Assembly: GCF_048323655.1 (NCBI RefSeq)
Contig: NZ_JBLUWW010000001.1
Span: 434,001-498,000 of the forward strand
DNA: 64,000 bases
Direction: 5' to 3'
Origin: Salinimicrobium soli
GTDB lineage: Bacteria > Bacteroidota > Bacteroidia > Flavobacteriales > Flavobacteriaceae
Positions 17,023-25,969 of this stretch are shown one piece after another (the stretch's first letter is position 1; each line of letters begins with the position of its first letter). A program made the translations under genes and the position numbers. The notes beneath the pieces were generated by a model. That model made no database searches. It worked only from the letters and a program-made list of their open reading frames with translations, and had not been told where the DNA came from.

Positions 17023-17991
17023 ATGTTACGCGTCAGGAATCTCTCCTTCGGGTACACCGGAAAACCCTTCCTTAGAAATCTCAGCTTTACTATTGAAAAA
17101 GGAAAAAATGTCTCCCTTATCGGAGCCAGCGGTTGCGGAAAAAGTACTCTCCTCCAGTCTATTTACGGGCTGCATCATGTAGACGGAAAAATATTCTGGA
17201 ATGACAATCAATTGCTGGGCCCAAATTTCAACCTGGTTCCCGGCGAAGATTTCATGAAATACCTTACCCAGGATTTCGACCTGATGCCTTCTTTGAGCGT
17301 TGCAGATAATGTGGGGAAGTATTTAAGCAATATGTACCCGCGGAAGAAGCAACAACGGGTGAATGAACTGCTGGATCTGGTAGAGATGAGGGAATTCGCC
17401 CGGGTCAAAGCCCGACTGTTAAGCGGCGGACAGCAACAAAGAGTTGCCCTGGCAAGAGTGCTGGCGAAACCACCCGAAGTTCTGTTACTTGATGAACCTT
17501 TCAGTCATATTGATCATTTCAGAAAGAATAAACTCCGCAGAAACCTTTTTTCGCACCTTAAAGAAAAGGGTATTACTGTGTTGGTCGCCACCCACGACAG
17601 TACAGATGCCCTGTCTTTTGCAGATCATACGCTGGTAATGAAAAAGGGAAGGATCATTGTCCGCGGGAAACCCGAAGATCTGTACCGGGAGCCAAAAAAT
17701 GCATATGTCGCCTCTCTCTTTGGGGAGATGAATGAATTACCGGCCGATCTTTTCTTTCCGGAAGAAAATGCGCGTCACAAGGTCATTCTGTATCCACACG
17801 AGATCAAGGCCGGAGATAAGAACGGAAAAAAAGTAGTGGTCAAAAATGCCTTTTTTAAAGGCAGTCATTTTTTAACCGAAGCAGAGTTTGAGGGGCACAG
17901 TATCTTGTTTGAGCATCCCGAAAAATTGGAGAAAGGGGAAACGGCTTTTTTAGAACTCCCGAAAGATCTCCTTAAAAGCCGCATCCGTTAA
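17023..17991 (+). CDS. Orphan ABC transporter ATP-binding protein (PotA/FbpC-like)
   Basis: This 322-residue ATPase has Walker A GASGCGKST near residue 37, Q-loop YLTQDFDLMPSLSVADNV, signature LSGGQQQRVALARVL, Walker B VLLLDEPFSHID and H-loop ATHDSTDAL. An extra C-terminal region of about 90 residues resembles the regulatory/TOBE tail of spermidine and iron(III) importer ATPases. No permease or binding-protein gene lies nearby, so its partner and substrate are unknown. It could serve a transporter encoded elsewhere. It converges with the small barrel gene, whose stop is 4 bases away. Confidence 0.85.
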   Translation: MLRVRNLSFGYTGKPFLRNLSFTIEKGKNVSLIGASGCGKSTLLQSIYGLHHVDGKIFWNDNQLLGPNFNLVPGEDFMKYLTQDFDLMPSLSVADNVGKYLSNMYPRKKQQRVNELLDLVEMREFARVKARLLSGGQQQRVALARVLAKPPEVLLLDEPFSHIDHFRKNKLRRNLFSHLKEKGITVLVATHDSTDALSFADHTLVMKKGRIIVRGKPEDLYREPKNAYVASLFGEMNELPADLFFPEENARHKVILYPHEIKAGDKNGKKVVVKNAFFKGSHFLTEAEFEGHSILFEHPEKLEKGETAFLELPKDLLKSRIR

Positions 17992-17995
17992 GATC

Positions 17996-18550
17996 TTAGA
18001 ATTTGTAGCCCAGCCCCAACTGGAAAGTGCGGGTCCATCCCTTAATTCCTACCAGGTCATACCCCATTCCGGAGTCGACTTTAAAATTTTTGTCGATTAT
18101 ACTGGTTGCTCCCATTGCAAAACGGGTGGAGATCTGGAACCCTGAAGGCATCTCGTAGCCAAGCCCGAATACCCCTGATAAAATGGTGCTTTCCAATCCA
18201 TTTGTACCTCCTTCGGCATCGATTACTACGCCAAGTTGTGGACCGGCATGCAGCTGGATGTTTTCAGCAAAGAACCATTTCAACACCACGGGGACATTCA
18301 CAAAAGTCACGCTCCCATCTTTGATACCCTCAACGGAATACATCACCTCCGGTTGCAGATGAAACTTCGGAGAAAGTGTGAAATCCACAAAGGTACCCGC
18401 GTAAAGTCCGGTGGCTCCTTCGGGGGACGCACCCTCTATATTATAATGAATATTGGAGACGTTAAGTCCGGCTTTTATTCCGAAGGCAGTTTGGGAAAAT
18501 GCCACACCGGTAGTGGCCATAAAGAATAGCAATAGTAGATTACGTGTCAT
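17996..18550 (-). CDS. Small outer-membrane beta-barrel protein (porin/PorT-like)
   Basis: This 184-residue protein has a signal peptide (MTRNLLLLFFMATTGVAFSQ) followed by alternating amphipathic strands: FGIKAGLNVSNIHY, FHLQPEVMYSVEG, LHAGPQLGVVID and a last strand FQLGLGYKF ending in Phe, as outer-membrane barrels do. The pattern fits the outer-membrane-beta-barrel (PorT-like) family of about eight strands, common in Bacteroidota and mostly uncharacterised. It lies 19 bases after the GreA/B-like gene at the end of a four-gene operon. Confidence 0.85.
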   Translation of the reverse strand: MTRNLLLLFFMATTGVAFSQTAFGIKAGLNVSNIHYNIEGASPEGATGLYAGTFVDFTLSPKFHLQPEVMYSVEGIKDGSVTFVNVPVVLKWFFAENIQLHAGPQLGVVIDAEGGTNGLESTILSGVFGLGYEMPSGFQISTRFAMGATSIIDKNFKVDSGMGYDLVGIKGWTRTFQLGLGYKF

Positions 18551-18569
18551 GAAAGTGGTTTAGAATTGA

Positions 18570-19028
18570 TTAGAATACGTCTTTGATGGTGATGGAGTTT
18601 CCGTTAAAGATCACCTCATCACCTTTTTGGTGGGAGAGCAAAGCTTTTGCAACAGGAGCATTGGCACCCACAGCGAAAAATTCTTCAGAATTTACTACGA
18701 ATTTTCCGGCGGGAATGGCCACAAAATAATTGGCTTGAGAAGTTATTACCACGCTTCCAAAAGTGACAGTTTCCAGTAACTTTTTTGAGGGCACCAGGGA
18801 AAGCGTCTTTTTAAGCTTTTTCAACTCTTCCATTTGGACCGCCAGTTTTTCAAATTCGAGATGGAGCATGGCGCGCCCGGTCTCATATTTATCACCCATG
18901 GAACATTTGGTTTCAAGCTTGAGAGCATCTTCCAGATCATCAATGGCCTTTTGAACAGAAAATATTTTTCCCTCCACATGAGCCTTTCCGGCCTCGATCA
19001 AGCCTTCCTTAAGTTCCGTTTTATCCAT
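18570..19028 (-). CDS. GreA/GreB-like C-terminal domain protein
   Basis: This 152-residue cytosolic protein has an N-terminal half predicted as a helical hairpin (KAIDDLEDALKLETKC, LEFEKLAVQMEELKKLKKTL) and a C-terminal half (FGSVVITSQANYFVAIPAG ... APVAKALLSHQKGDEVIFNG). The last part resembles the FKBP-like domain of GreA, where 'SPLGKALLGKKVGDEV' is typical. It may bind RNA polymerase, but the acidic hairpin tip of true Gre factors is not evident, so transcript-cleavage activity is doubtful. It overlaps mtgA by one base (ATG/TGA) and is co-transcribed with it. Confidence 0.65.
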   Translation of the reverse strand: MDKTELKEGLIEAGKAHVEGKIFSVQKAIDDLEDALKLETKCSMGDKYETGRAMLHLEFEKLAVQMEELKKLKKTLSLVPSKKLLETVTFGSVVITSQANYFVAIPAGKFVVNSEEFFAVGANAPVAKALLSHQKGDEVIFNGNSITIKDVF

Positions 19029-19696
19029 CAGTCCAGTTTTAACCTTCCCAGGTTATTCATTTGCCGCACGATCCAGCCCTTGCGCTGCTGAATATAGCTG
19101 CTGGCAGGATTTGCCCGATAAACCCTGGGGTTAGGCAAAACAGCAGCCAGTGCGGCCGCCTCGTATTGAGTGAGTCTCGCCGCAGGTTTCCCGAACCAGG
19201 CTTGAGAAGCAGCTTCGGCTCCATAGATCCCTTTTCCCATTTCTATGCTGTTGAGGTAAACCTCCATAATGCGCTCCTTGCTCCAAATCAACTCGATGAG
19301 AAACGTGAAATATACTTCCAATCCCTTTCTGAACCAGCTGCGGTGAGGCCACAAAAAAACATTCTTTGCCGTTTGTTGGGAGATGGTGCTCGCCCCTCTC
19401 GATTTCTTTCGGCGTTTACTCTCTTCTATAGCTTTTTTAATTGCGTCATAATCAAACCCATTGTGAGAAGCGAAATTTTGATCTTCACTGGCGACCACCG
19501 CTAAAGGCAAATTGGGCGATATTTCCTCCATCGGTACCCAGTCGTGCCGTATTTTTTCATCAGGATGTTCAAAATACCGGATTGCCATTAGGGGAGTAAA
19601 AGGCACCGGCACCCATTTATAAAGTACAACCATCAGGACGCTGAAGGCAAAAAGCCACAGGACCAGTTTTAATAAGAATCGGAAAAATTTCCTCAT
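19028..19696 (-). CDS. mtgA: Monofunctional peptidoglycan transglycosylase
   Basis: This 222-residue GT51 glycosyltransferase polymerises glycan strands from lipid II. It has one N-terminal membrane helix (about residues 8-28), the catalytic Glu E71 in VVASEDQNFASH, then GASTISQQTAKNVFLW, the second Glu motif KERIMEVYLNSIEMG and GIYGAEAASQAWFGK. There is no transpeptidase domain, as expected for MtgA. It sits 3 bases after the FAD oxidoreductase gene and overlaps the next gene by one base. Confidence 0.95.
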   Translation of the reverse strand: MRKFFRFLLKLVLWLFAFSVLMVVLYKWVPVPFTPLMAIRYFEHPDEKIRHDWVPMEEISPNLPLAVVASEDQNFASHNGFDYDAIKKAIEESKRRKKSRGASTISQQTAKNVFLWPHRSWFRKGLEVYFTFLIELIWSKERIMEVYLNSIEMGKGIYGAEAASQAWFGKPAARLTQYEAAALAAVLPNPRVYRANPASSYIQQRKGWIVRQMNNLGRLKLD

Positions 19697-19699
19697 AGT

Positions 19700-20815
19700 T
19701 TATTCTGTTAACGCTGCCAGCTCTCTCCCAATCAGACTTCCTATTGCCACGCCCATTCCTCCCAGACGCACGCCACAAGATACATTTTTTGAGATCTTTT
19801 TTACAATTGGCTCCTTCTTATCCCCCACGCCCATAATTCCGCTCCAACGGTGATCGATCTCAAAGTTCTGACCTGGCAGAATTGTGTTTTTTAGAAGGTC
19901 TTCCAGTTTGGCCTGAATCTTTTCAGTGACTAGCATTTCTGTAGTTTCTTCTGCTGAAAAATCAAGATTACGCCCGCCTCCCAGTAAGATCCTATCATTG
20001 ATATTCCTGAAATAATAAAAGCCTTTGTCAAGGTGAAAGGTCCCTTTGATTGGAAGTCCGGGTATGGGTTTGGTGATCAACACCTGCGCCCGGGCAGGCT
20101 TTACTTCGGAAATACCAAGTTCTGCGGAAAATCCATTAGTTGCTATCAGCAGTTGCCGACTCTTAAAGCTGATATTTTCAGTTTCTATTTCAACGGAAGT
20201 GCCCAGATCAGAAAATCTCTTGACCGTGGTTTGGTTGAGGATCTTCACTCCTTTCTCTAAAGCCTTCTGAAGCAGTGCGGTCATCATTTTTCCGGTATCC
20301 AGCTGGCCTTCATAGCGGTTGTAGATGAGTTGATCCTGCACTCCTTGAAAACCGAAATTGTTCTTTCGAAGGCTGAAAACCTCATCCTTAAAAATGGGTT
20401 TTAGAAGCCGGTTCACTTTTTCCATTTTTGAAACACAGGATTCAAAAAGGGTATTTTCTTCGGAAGGAAATAATTCATATCCCCCGTTCAATTGAAAATC
20501 CAGCTGTTGATCCCCGATATTCTTCCGAAGTAGCTCCAGTCCCTTCACCCGCTTTTCCACTAGCCGAAGCACCTCTTCTTCTGAATGGCTTTCCAGGTCA
20601 TCCAGTATCTCGCTCAGACTTCCGAAACAGGCAAATCCGGCATTTCTCGTGCTGGCTCCGTAGGGCAACATTCCTCTTTCAAACACAAGGACTCTAGCTG
20701 AAGGAGAACGCTCTTTTAGCGCAAGGGCACAACTAAGACCGGTAATGCCGCTGCCTACTATGGTATAATCAATATTGGAAAACCAGGATTCCTTTTCCCA
20801 AAAAGAGAAGTTCAT
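19700..20815 (-). CDS. FAD-dependent oxidoreductase (DAO/glycine oxidase family)
   Basis: This protein has about 371 residues from ATG 20815. I prefer that start because the dinucleotide fold YTIVGSGITGLSCALAL then lies about 20 residues in, and the 22 upstream residues are atypical. Other features are YGASTRNAGFACFGS, the DAO substrate domain in the middle and the C-terminal FAD contact VSCGVRLGGMGVAIGSLIGR. It probably oxidises an amine or amino acid, but the substrate cannot be told. It is the first gene of the operon that continues with mtgA 3 bases later. Confidence 0.85.
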   Translation of the reverse strand: MNFSFWEKESWFSNIDYTIVGSGITGLSCALALKERSPSARVLVFERGMLPYGASTRNAGFACFGSLSEILDDLESHSEEEVLRLVEKRVKGLELLRKNIGDQQLDFQLNGGYELFPSEENTLFESCVSKMEKVNRLLKPIFKDEVFSLRKNNFGFQGVQDQLIYNRYEGQLDTGKMMTALLQKALEKGVKILNQTTVKRFSDLGTSVEIETENISFKSRQLLIATNGFSAELGISEVKPARAQVLITKPIPGLPIKGTFHLDKGFYYFRNINDRILLGGGRNLDFSAEETTEMLVTEKIQAKLEDLLKNTILPGQNFEIDHRWSGIMGVGDKKEPIVKKISKNVSCGVRLGGMGVAIGSLIGRELAALTE

Positions 20816-20880
20816 CGAATTGCAATTTCCAACGAAGGTAAAAATTATTGCGTTAGGAAACCTGATAGGCCTAAGAATCA

Positions 20881-20906
20881 AAAAAGCCCCTTAAAAAAGG
20901 GGCTTC
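20881..20906 (-). terminator. Terminator of the accB-accC unit
   Basis: AAGCCCC (20884-20890) pairs with GGGGCTT (20899-20905). On the minus strand a U run (complement of 20881-20885) follows. It lies 22 bases past the accC stop. Confidence 0.75.
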
Positions 20907-20923
20907 AAAAATGTCATTTCTGA
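20905..20923. repeat. Palindrome copy after accC (one mismatch)
   Basis: TCAAAAATGTCATTTCTGA differs from the perfect palindrome at one base. It lies between the accC stop and its terminator. Confidence 0.65.
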
Positions 20924-20926
20924 CTC

Positions 20927-22276
20927 TTATTCATCTTTAGGCTTCATCTTGAAGGTTTCCATAAACTTCGTGGTGTAGTTACCGGCAACATAATCCGGCT
21001 CCTCCATCAACTGCCTGTGAAATGGAATGGTTGTTTTCACTCCTTCAATTACGAACTCGTCCAGTGCACGTTTCATTTTATTGATCGCCTCTTCCCTGGT
21101 CTGGGCAGTAGTGATCAATTTAGCGATCATGGAATCGTAGTTCGGCGGAATCACATATCCGCTGTAAACGTGTGTATCTATTCGCACTCCATGACCTCCC
21201 GGTGCATGAAGATTGGTGATCCTTCCCGGAGAAGGTCTAAAGTCGTTGTATGGATCTTCAGCATTGATACGGCACTCAATTGAATGCAACTGCGGAAAAT
21301 AATTCTTTCCTGAAATAGGAATTCCGGCAGCTACCAGGATCTGCTCACGAATAAGATCATAGTCGATCACCTGCTCGGTAATTGGGTGCTCAACCTGGAT
21401 ACGGGTGTTCATTTCCATGAAGTAGAAGTTCCTGTGTTTATCCACAAGGAATTCTACCGTTCCGGCACCTTCATATTTGATAAATTCAGCTGCTTTAACG
21501 GCAGCGTCTCCCATTTGCTTCCGAAGTTTATCGGTCATAAAAGGAGAAGGAGTTTCTTCGGTCAATTTCTGGTGACGACGCTGTACGGAACAATCCCTTT
21601 CTGAAAGGTGACAGGCTTTTCCAGAGCTGTCTCCCACCACCTGAATCTCGATGTGACGTGGCTCTTCAATAAGCTTTTCCATGTACATTCCGTCGTTCCC
21701 GAAGGCAGCAGCTGCTTCCTGACGGGCAGAATCCCATGCTTTACGTAGGTCTTCCTTCTTCCAGATGGCACGCATTCCCTTACCACCACCACCGGCAGTA
21801 GCTTTCATCATCACGGGGTAACCGATCTCAGCAGCTACTTTTTCTGCCTGCTCATAAGATTCAAGAATACCTTCAGATCCCGGAACACAAGGTACCCCGG
21901 CTTCTCTCATGGTAGCTTTGGCAGTAGCCTTGTCTCCCATTTTGTCAATCATCTCAGGGCTGGCTCCAATGAATTTTATATCGTGTTCGGCACAGATCTT
22001 GGAAAATTTGGCATTTTCAGCAAGAAATCCGTAACCGGGGTGAATTGCATCTGCATTGGTGATCTCTGCGGCCGCAATAATATTTGAGATCTTCAGGTAA
22101 GAAAGGTTACTTGGAGGAGGCCCAATACAAACAGCCTCATCAGCAAAACGCACGTGTAAACTCTCTGCGTCGGCTGTAGAATATACCGCAACCGTTTTGA
22201 TGCCCATTTCCTTACAGGTACGAATCACGCGAAGCGCGATCTCTCCCCTGTTGGCAATTAATATTTTTTTAAACAT
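20927..22276 (-). CDS. accC: Acetyl-CoA carboxylase, biotin carboxylase subunit
   Basis: This 449-residue ATP-grasp enzyme carboxylates the biotin on AccB using ATP and bicarbonate. It starts MFKKILIANRGEIALRVIRT and shows GGGGKGMR in the nucleotide loop, HLSERDCSVQRRHQKL and the active-site EMNTRIQVEHPITE. The length equals that of E. coli AccC, so it belongs to the multisubunit bacterial form. It lies 49 bases after accB. The carboxyltransferase genes accA and accD are not in the window. Confidence 0.97.
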   Translation of the reverse strand: MFKKILIANRGEIALRVIRTCKEMGIKTVAVYSTADAESLHVRFADEAVCIGPPPSNLSYLKISNIIAAAEITNADAIHPGYGFLAENAKFSKICAEHDIKFIGASPEMIDKMGDKATAKATMREAGVPCVPGSEGILESYEQAEKVAAEIGYPVMMKATAGGGGKGMRAIWKKEDLRKAWDSARQEAAAAFGNDGMYMEKLIEEPRHIEIQVVGDSSGKACHLSERDCSVQRRHQKLTEETPSPFMTDKLRKQMGDAAVKAAEFIKYEGAGTVEFLVDKHRNFYFMEMNTRIQVEHPITEQVIDYDLIREQILVAAGIPISGKNYFPQLHSIECRINAEDPYNDFRPSPGRITNLHAPGGHGVRIDTHVYSGYVIPPNYDSMIAKLITTAQTREEAINKMKRALDEFVIEGVKTTIPFHRQLMEEPDYVAGNYTTKFMETFKMKPKDE

Positions 22277-22325
22277 ACCAGTTGTAGTTTAAGCTTTAGA
22301 AAGAAAGTTATTTTTTAGCTGATTA

Positions 22326-22829
22326 TTAAGACGGATCAACTAAGAACAACGGCTGGTCAAATTCTACCGGAGAAGAATCATCCACCAATACTTTTACGAT
22401 CTTACCACTAACTTCGCTTTCTATTTCGTTGAAAAGTTTCATAGCCTCGATCACACATAGAACATCCCCTTCTTTTATGCTATCTCCAACTTCCACGAAC
22501 GGTCCTTTGTCTGGAGAAGGTTTTCTATAGAAGGTCCCAATGATTGGTGACTTTATGGTGATGTATTTAGAATCTTCATCTGAAGACACTTTTTCACCGC
22601 CTGCAGTTGGAGTTTGTGGTTGTGCGGCCGGTGCCTGTGGTGCTTGTTGCTGCATTTGCGGCTGAGCCTGCTGCATGCCTCCCATAGGAACCTGCTGAAC
22701 AATAGTGGTCTCTTTTTCGTCAGATCCTGTTTTAATAGTGATCTTAACATCGTCCATTTCCAGTTTAACCTCACTGGCACCGGACTTGGCCACGAATTTG
22801 ATTAGATTCTGAATTTCCTTTAAATCCAT
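22326..22829 (-). CDS. accB: Biotin carboxyl carrier protein of acetyl-CoA carboxylase
   Basis: This 167-residue carrier has an N-terminal dimer region (LKEIQNLIKFVAKSG), a Gln/Pro/Ala-rich flexible linker (about 50-75) and a C-terminal biotinyl domain. The biotin attachment motif is CVIEAMKLFNEIES with K131. The final segment SSPVEFDQPLFLVDPS is typical of AccB. It lies between fabH (22 bases upstream) and accC (49 bases downstream), so all three are likely co-transcribed for fatty-acid synthesis. Confidence 0.96.
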   Translation of the reverse strand: MDLKEIQNLIKFVAKSGASEVKLEMDDVKITIKTGSDEKETTIVQQVPMGGMQQAQPQMQQQAPQAPAAQPQTPTAGGEKVSSDEDSKYITIKSPIIGTFYRKPSPDKGPFVEVGDSIKEGDVLCVIEAMKLFNEIESEVSGKIVKVLVDDSSPVEFDQPLFLVDPS

Positions 22830-22851
22830 AATATTGAGTGTTGGGTGTTTT

Positions 22852-23847
22852 TTAAGAATTGTATGCCCATTTTAGATAGACAGAGCCCCAGGTGAACCCT
22901 CCTCCAAATGAAGCGAATATAAGATTGTCTCCTTTTTTCAATTGTTTTTCGAAATCACTCAGCAACAGGGGAAGCGTTGCAGAGGTAGTATTTCCATAGC
23001 GCTCAATGTTCATAAGCACTTTTGAGTCATCCAATCCCATACGATTGGAAGTGGCGTCTATAATACGGCGATTAGCCTGGTGGGGCACCAGCCAATCTAC
23101 ATCTTCATTAGTCAATTGGTTGCGTTCCATGATCTGTGCGCTAACATCGGCCATATTGGATACAGCAAATTTAAAGACGGTCTTTCCGTCCTGGTGTACA
23201 AAGTGTTTCTTATCCGCAACCGTTTGCGCAGTAGCCGGAATTAAAGAACCTCCCGCATCTATTTTAAGAAATTCTCTTCCAAGACCGTCACTTTTGAGGA
23301 TCTCATCCTGTACTCCCAATCCTTCTTCGTTTGCTTCAAACAAAACTGCACCGGCACCATCTCCAAAGATGATACAGGTAGTCCTGTCAGTATAGTCAAT
23401 TATAGAGGACATTTTATCTGCCCCAATCAAAAGTACTTTTTTGTATCTGCCAGATTCTATGTAGGCTGCCGCAGTCGACATACCGTATAGAAAACTGGAG
23501 CAGGCCGCCTGCAGGTCATAAGAAAAGGCGTTTGTTGCGCCAATCTCGGTGGCCACATAAACTCCGGTTGCCGCAACCGGCAGATCTGGCGTGGCGGTAG
23601 CCATGATCACCAAATCGATCTCTTTAGGATCGAGATTGGATTTTTTAATAAGATCTTTTGCTGCGTTTATAGCGAGGAAAGAGGTTCCTTTATCAGAATC
23701 TTTTAGAATACGGCGCTCTTTAATTCCGGTCCTTGAAGTGATCCATTCATCATTGGTATCAACCATGGTCTCAAGGATCTTATTGGTCAACACAAAGTCA
23801 GGTACGTACGCGCCTACAGCTGTAATCGCTGCTGTTCTTTTCTTCAT
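22852..23847 (-). CDS. fabH: Beta-ketoacyl-ACP synthase III
   Basis: This 331-residue thiolase-fold enzyme condenses acyl-CoA with malonyl-ACP to start fatty-acid chains. The catalytic triad is visible: C116 in LQAACSSFLYG, His in WLVPHQANRRI and Asn in RYGNTTSATLPL. It heads the fabH-accB-accC run. A terminator (23966-23994) separates it from rpmF, so fabH may have its own promoter in 23848-23965. There, TTAATTTG on the minus strand (about 23940) comes close to the -7 motif. Confidence 0.95.
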   Translation of the reverse strand: MKKRTAAITAVGAYVPDFVLTNKILETMVDTNDEWITSRTGIKERRILKDSDKGTSFLAINAAKDLIKKSNLDPKEIDLVIMATATPDLPVAATGVYVATEIGATNAFSYDLQAACSSFLYGMSTAAAYIESGRYKKVLLIGADKMSSIIDYTDRTTCIIFGDGAGAVLFEANEEGLGVQDEILKSDGLGREFLKIDAGGSLIPATAQTVADKKHFVHQDGKTVFKFAVSNMADVSAQIMERNQLTNEDVDWLVPHQANRRIIDATSNRMGLDDSKVLMNIERYGNTTSATLPLLLSDFEKQLKKGDNLIFASFGGGFTWGSVYLKWAYNS

Positions 23848-23965
23848 AAACTCAATTTTATGCCCTGATATTCAGACGGTTGCTTTATAACTCAAAGAGA
23901 GAAATTACTAAAACTTCTGAATACAGCGGTGCAAATTAAGGTGTTTTTAGCACATATTCAACTTA

Positions 23966-23994
23966 AAACAAAAAACTCTCACAATGTGAGAGTT
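23966..23994 (-). terminator. Terminator of the yceD-rpmF unit
   Basis: AACTCTCAC (23974-23982) pairs perfectly with GTGAGAGTT (23986-23994), loop AAT. On the minus strand it is followed by a U run complementary to the A-rich stretch at 23966-23975. Confidence 0.82.
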
Positions 23995-24022
23995 CTATAT
24001 ATTTTCGAAGCTCTTTTCTAAA

Positions 24023-24220
24023 TTAAGCCTCTACTTCTTCTGTATTATCGATCAAAACCTGACCACGGTAATAAAGTTTACCTTCATGCCAGTGAGCTCT
24101 GTGATACAAATGCGCTTCTCCTGTAGTAGGATCTGTAGCTATTTGTGGAACAGACGCTTTGTAATGCGTTCTTCTTTTATCTCTCCTCGTTTTTGAGGTC
24201 TTTCTCTTAGGATGTGCCAT
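24023..24220 (-). CDS. rpmF: 50S ribosomal protein L32
   Basis: This 65-residue basic protein starts MAHPKRKTSKTRRDKRRTHY, the usual L32 N-terminus. The C-terminal part TGEAHLYHRAHW...YYRGQVL resembles the zinc-free form of E. coli rather than the CxxC form of many Gram-positives. It follows the yceD gene by 9 bases and precedes fabH, a widely conserved link between ribosome and membrane synthesis. Confidence 0.96.
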   Translation of the reverse strand: MAHPKRKTSKTRRDKRRTHYKASVPQIATDPTTGEAHLYHRAHWHEGKLYYRGQVLIDNTEEVEA

Positions 24221-24229
24221 GGCTGCGTA

Positions 24230-24766
24230 TTATTTATCGTTTAATAAATTTTTTAATTTGTTCCAGCGGGGATCAATTTCCTCCTCTGCTTTCATTTCTT
24301 TTTCTTTCGGAGTTAACTCCTCCAGTTTTTCAAGTACTTCAGACTGAAGTGATCCATCGATCACTCCCGGATGAACTCTTTTGGAAGGAACAGCTAAAAC
24401 CACCAGTTCATAAATGTACTGCTGAACATTCACTTCAAATTCTCCATGCGGAAGAATAAGAAGGTCCTCGTTATCATCGTTGTATTCCTCCCCGAACTTA
24501 ACCACCAAAAACAGAGTGCTTTCTATAGGTTGATCATAAGGTTCGTTGGTAAGGTCACAAAAGATGTTTACCGTTCCCGATGTTTTAAAAGTGAGTTCCA
24601 TCATGGTCGTTTTCTTATCTAAAATAAGATCAACCTTCAGGTTTGCACTGTTAAATTCATCATACTCAAAATGCTCAAAGAACTCATTGTCAATTTCGTA
24701 CTCGAACTGGTGCTTTCCTAGTTTTAATCCCACAAAAGGGATCGTAAACTCTTTTAATTTCCTCAT
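24230..24766 (-). CDS. DUF177 (YceD-like) protein
   Basis: This 178-residue protein is read from ATG 24766, since MRKLKEFTIPFVGLKLG is the usual N-terminus and the 16 upstream residues overlap the promoter. The DUF177 core CDLTNEPYDQPIES (a Cys-containing strand) and DLLILPHGEFEVNVQQYIYE are present. In bacteria and plastids this family acts in 23S rRNA and large-subunit maturation; the molecular role is not settled. Placement directly upstream of rpmF is the classic arrangement. Confidence 0.88.
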   Translation of the reverse strand: MRKLKEFTIPFVGLKLGKHQFEYEIDNEFFEHFEYDEFNSANLKVDLILDKKTTMMELTFKTSGTVNIFCDLTNEPYDQPIESTLFLVVKFGEEYNDDNEDLLILPHGEFEVNVQQYIYELVVLAVPSKRVHPGVIDGSLQSEVLEKLEELTPKEKEMKAEEEIDPRWNKLKNLLNDK

Positions 24767-24811
24767 TTCATCATCAGTTTCGAGTGCCTGACCCTCAGGA
24801 TAAGGCGGGTG

Positions 24812-24819
24812 CAAAGATA
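24812..24819 (-). promoter_or_regulatory. Candidate -7 element for yceD-rpmF
   Basis: TATCTTTG on the minus strand matches TAnnTTTG and gives a leader of about 40 bases to the ATG at 24766. The -33 region is not convincing. Confidence 0.45.
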
Positions 24820-24862
24820 TAAAAATTAATGAATTGCGATATGTTTATGAACAAATTTTTGT

Positions 24863-25909
24863 TTATATCTTTTTGCTCTGTTTTTTCAGAACATTTTGTG
24901 TCAGCTCCTCGTATTCCTGTCGGTTTCTGAAAATATCCATTCCCTTGAAAACAGCTTCCTTAAATGACTGAAAATCTGCCTCACCCTTACCTGCGATCTC
25001 GTAAGCGGTACCATGATCTGGAGAAGTACGCACCTTGCTTAGCCCGGCGGTAAAATTCACTCCGTTTCCAAAAGAAAGAGTCTTAAACGGTATCAATCCC
25101 TGGTCGTGGTATGCCGCTACTACGGCGTCAAAGTTCTTAAAGTTACTCGATCCAAAAAAGCTATCGGCAGAGTAGGGTCCAAAAACCAGTTTCCCGCTGT
25201 TCCGGATCTTTTCCAAAGTAGGTTTCAGTATCTCCTCATCTTCCCTGCCTATTACGCCGTTATCCCCACTATGCGGATTAATTCCCAGTACGGCGATCTT
25301 AGGTTGGGAAACCTGGAAGTCCTGCTGAAGGGTAGTATAAATGATGTTGATCTTCTTTTCGATCAATTGCGGAGTAATAACTGAAGCTACATCTTTCACC
25401 GCGACATGATCTGTAAGCAACCCCACTTTAAGATTGTCGGTGACCATGAACATAAGGCTATCGCCCTGAAGTTCTTTTGCTAAATAATCTGTATGCCCCG
25501 GGAATTTGAATTCCTCACTTTGGATCGTGTGTTTATTAATAGGAGCAGTGACAAGGATATCAATGCTTCCTTCTTTAAGAGCCTTGGTAGCCGCTTCTAA
25601 AGATAGAAAAGCATAATGACCGGCTGTTTTGTCTTCCTCCCCAAAATTGATATTTACATTCTCCTTCCAAACATTGACAACATTGATCTTGCCATCGATG
25701 GCTTGTGATGCCTCTTCCACTCCCTGGAAGTTAATGTCCAGCTTCAGCTTTTTCTTAATGAAAGTTATGGTCTTTGCCGAAGCGAAGATCACAGGGGTAC
25801 ACAGTTCCAGCATGCGGGCATCTTCAAAGGTCTTCAGCACTACTTCACTCCCAATACCATTGAGATCACCAATGCTGATCCCCACTTTTATTTTTTCGGC
25901 TGACTTCAT
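24863..25909 (-). CDS. pdxA: 4-hydroxythreonine-4-phosphate dehydrogenase
   Basis: This protein has 348 residues from ATG 25909 (MKSAEKIKVGISIGDLNGIG). A longer frame to 26038 reads across the promoter region and into ribE, so I reject it. Metal ligands are the His of FPGHTDYLA, the His of GLLTDHVAV and the His of VAAYHDQGLIPFKTL. The enzyme oxidises 4-phosphohydroxy-L-threonine in the DXP-dependent route to vitamin B6. It is divergent from ribE with 60 bases between starts. Confidence 0.95.
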   Translation of the reverse strand: MKSAEKIKVGISIGDLNGIGSEVVLKTFEDARMLELCTPVIFASAKTITFIKKKLKLDINFQGVEEASQAIDGKINVVNVWKENVNINFGEEDKTAGHYAFLSLEAATKALKEGSIDILVTAPINKHTIQSEEFKFPGHTDYLAKELQGDSLMFMVTDNLKVGLLTDHVAVKDVASVITPQLIEKKINIIYTTLQQDFQVSQPKIAVLGINPHSGDNGVIGREDEEILKPTLEKIRNSGKLVFGPYSADSFFGSSNFKNFDAVVAAYHDQGLIPFKTLSFGNGVNFTAGLSKVRTSPDHGTAYEIAGKGEADFQSFKEAVFKGMDIFRNRQEYEELTQNVLKKQSKKI

Positions 25910-25944
25910 ATAGGTTCTGCGTAAATAGGTTAATTTTATGCTCA

Positions 25945-25952
25945 CAAAGGTA
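25945..25952 (-). promoter_or_regulatory. Candidate -7 element for pdxA
   Basis: TACCTTTG on the minus strand matches TAnnTTTG, with a leader of about 30 bases. No clear -33 TTG was found in the pdxA-ribE gap. Confidence 0.42.
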
Positions 25953-25969
25953 ACTAATAATATATTGAA

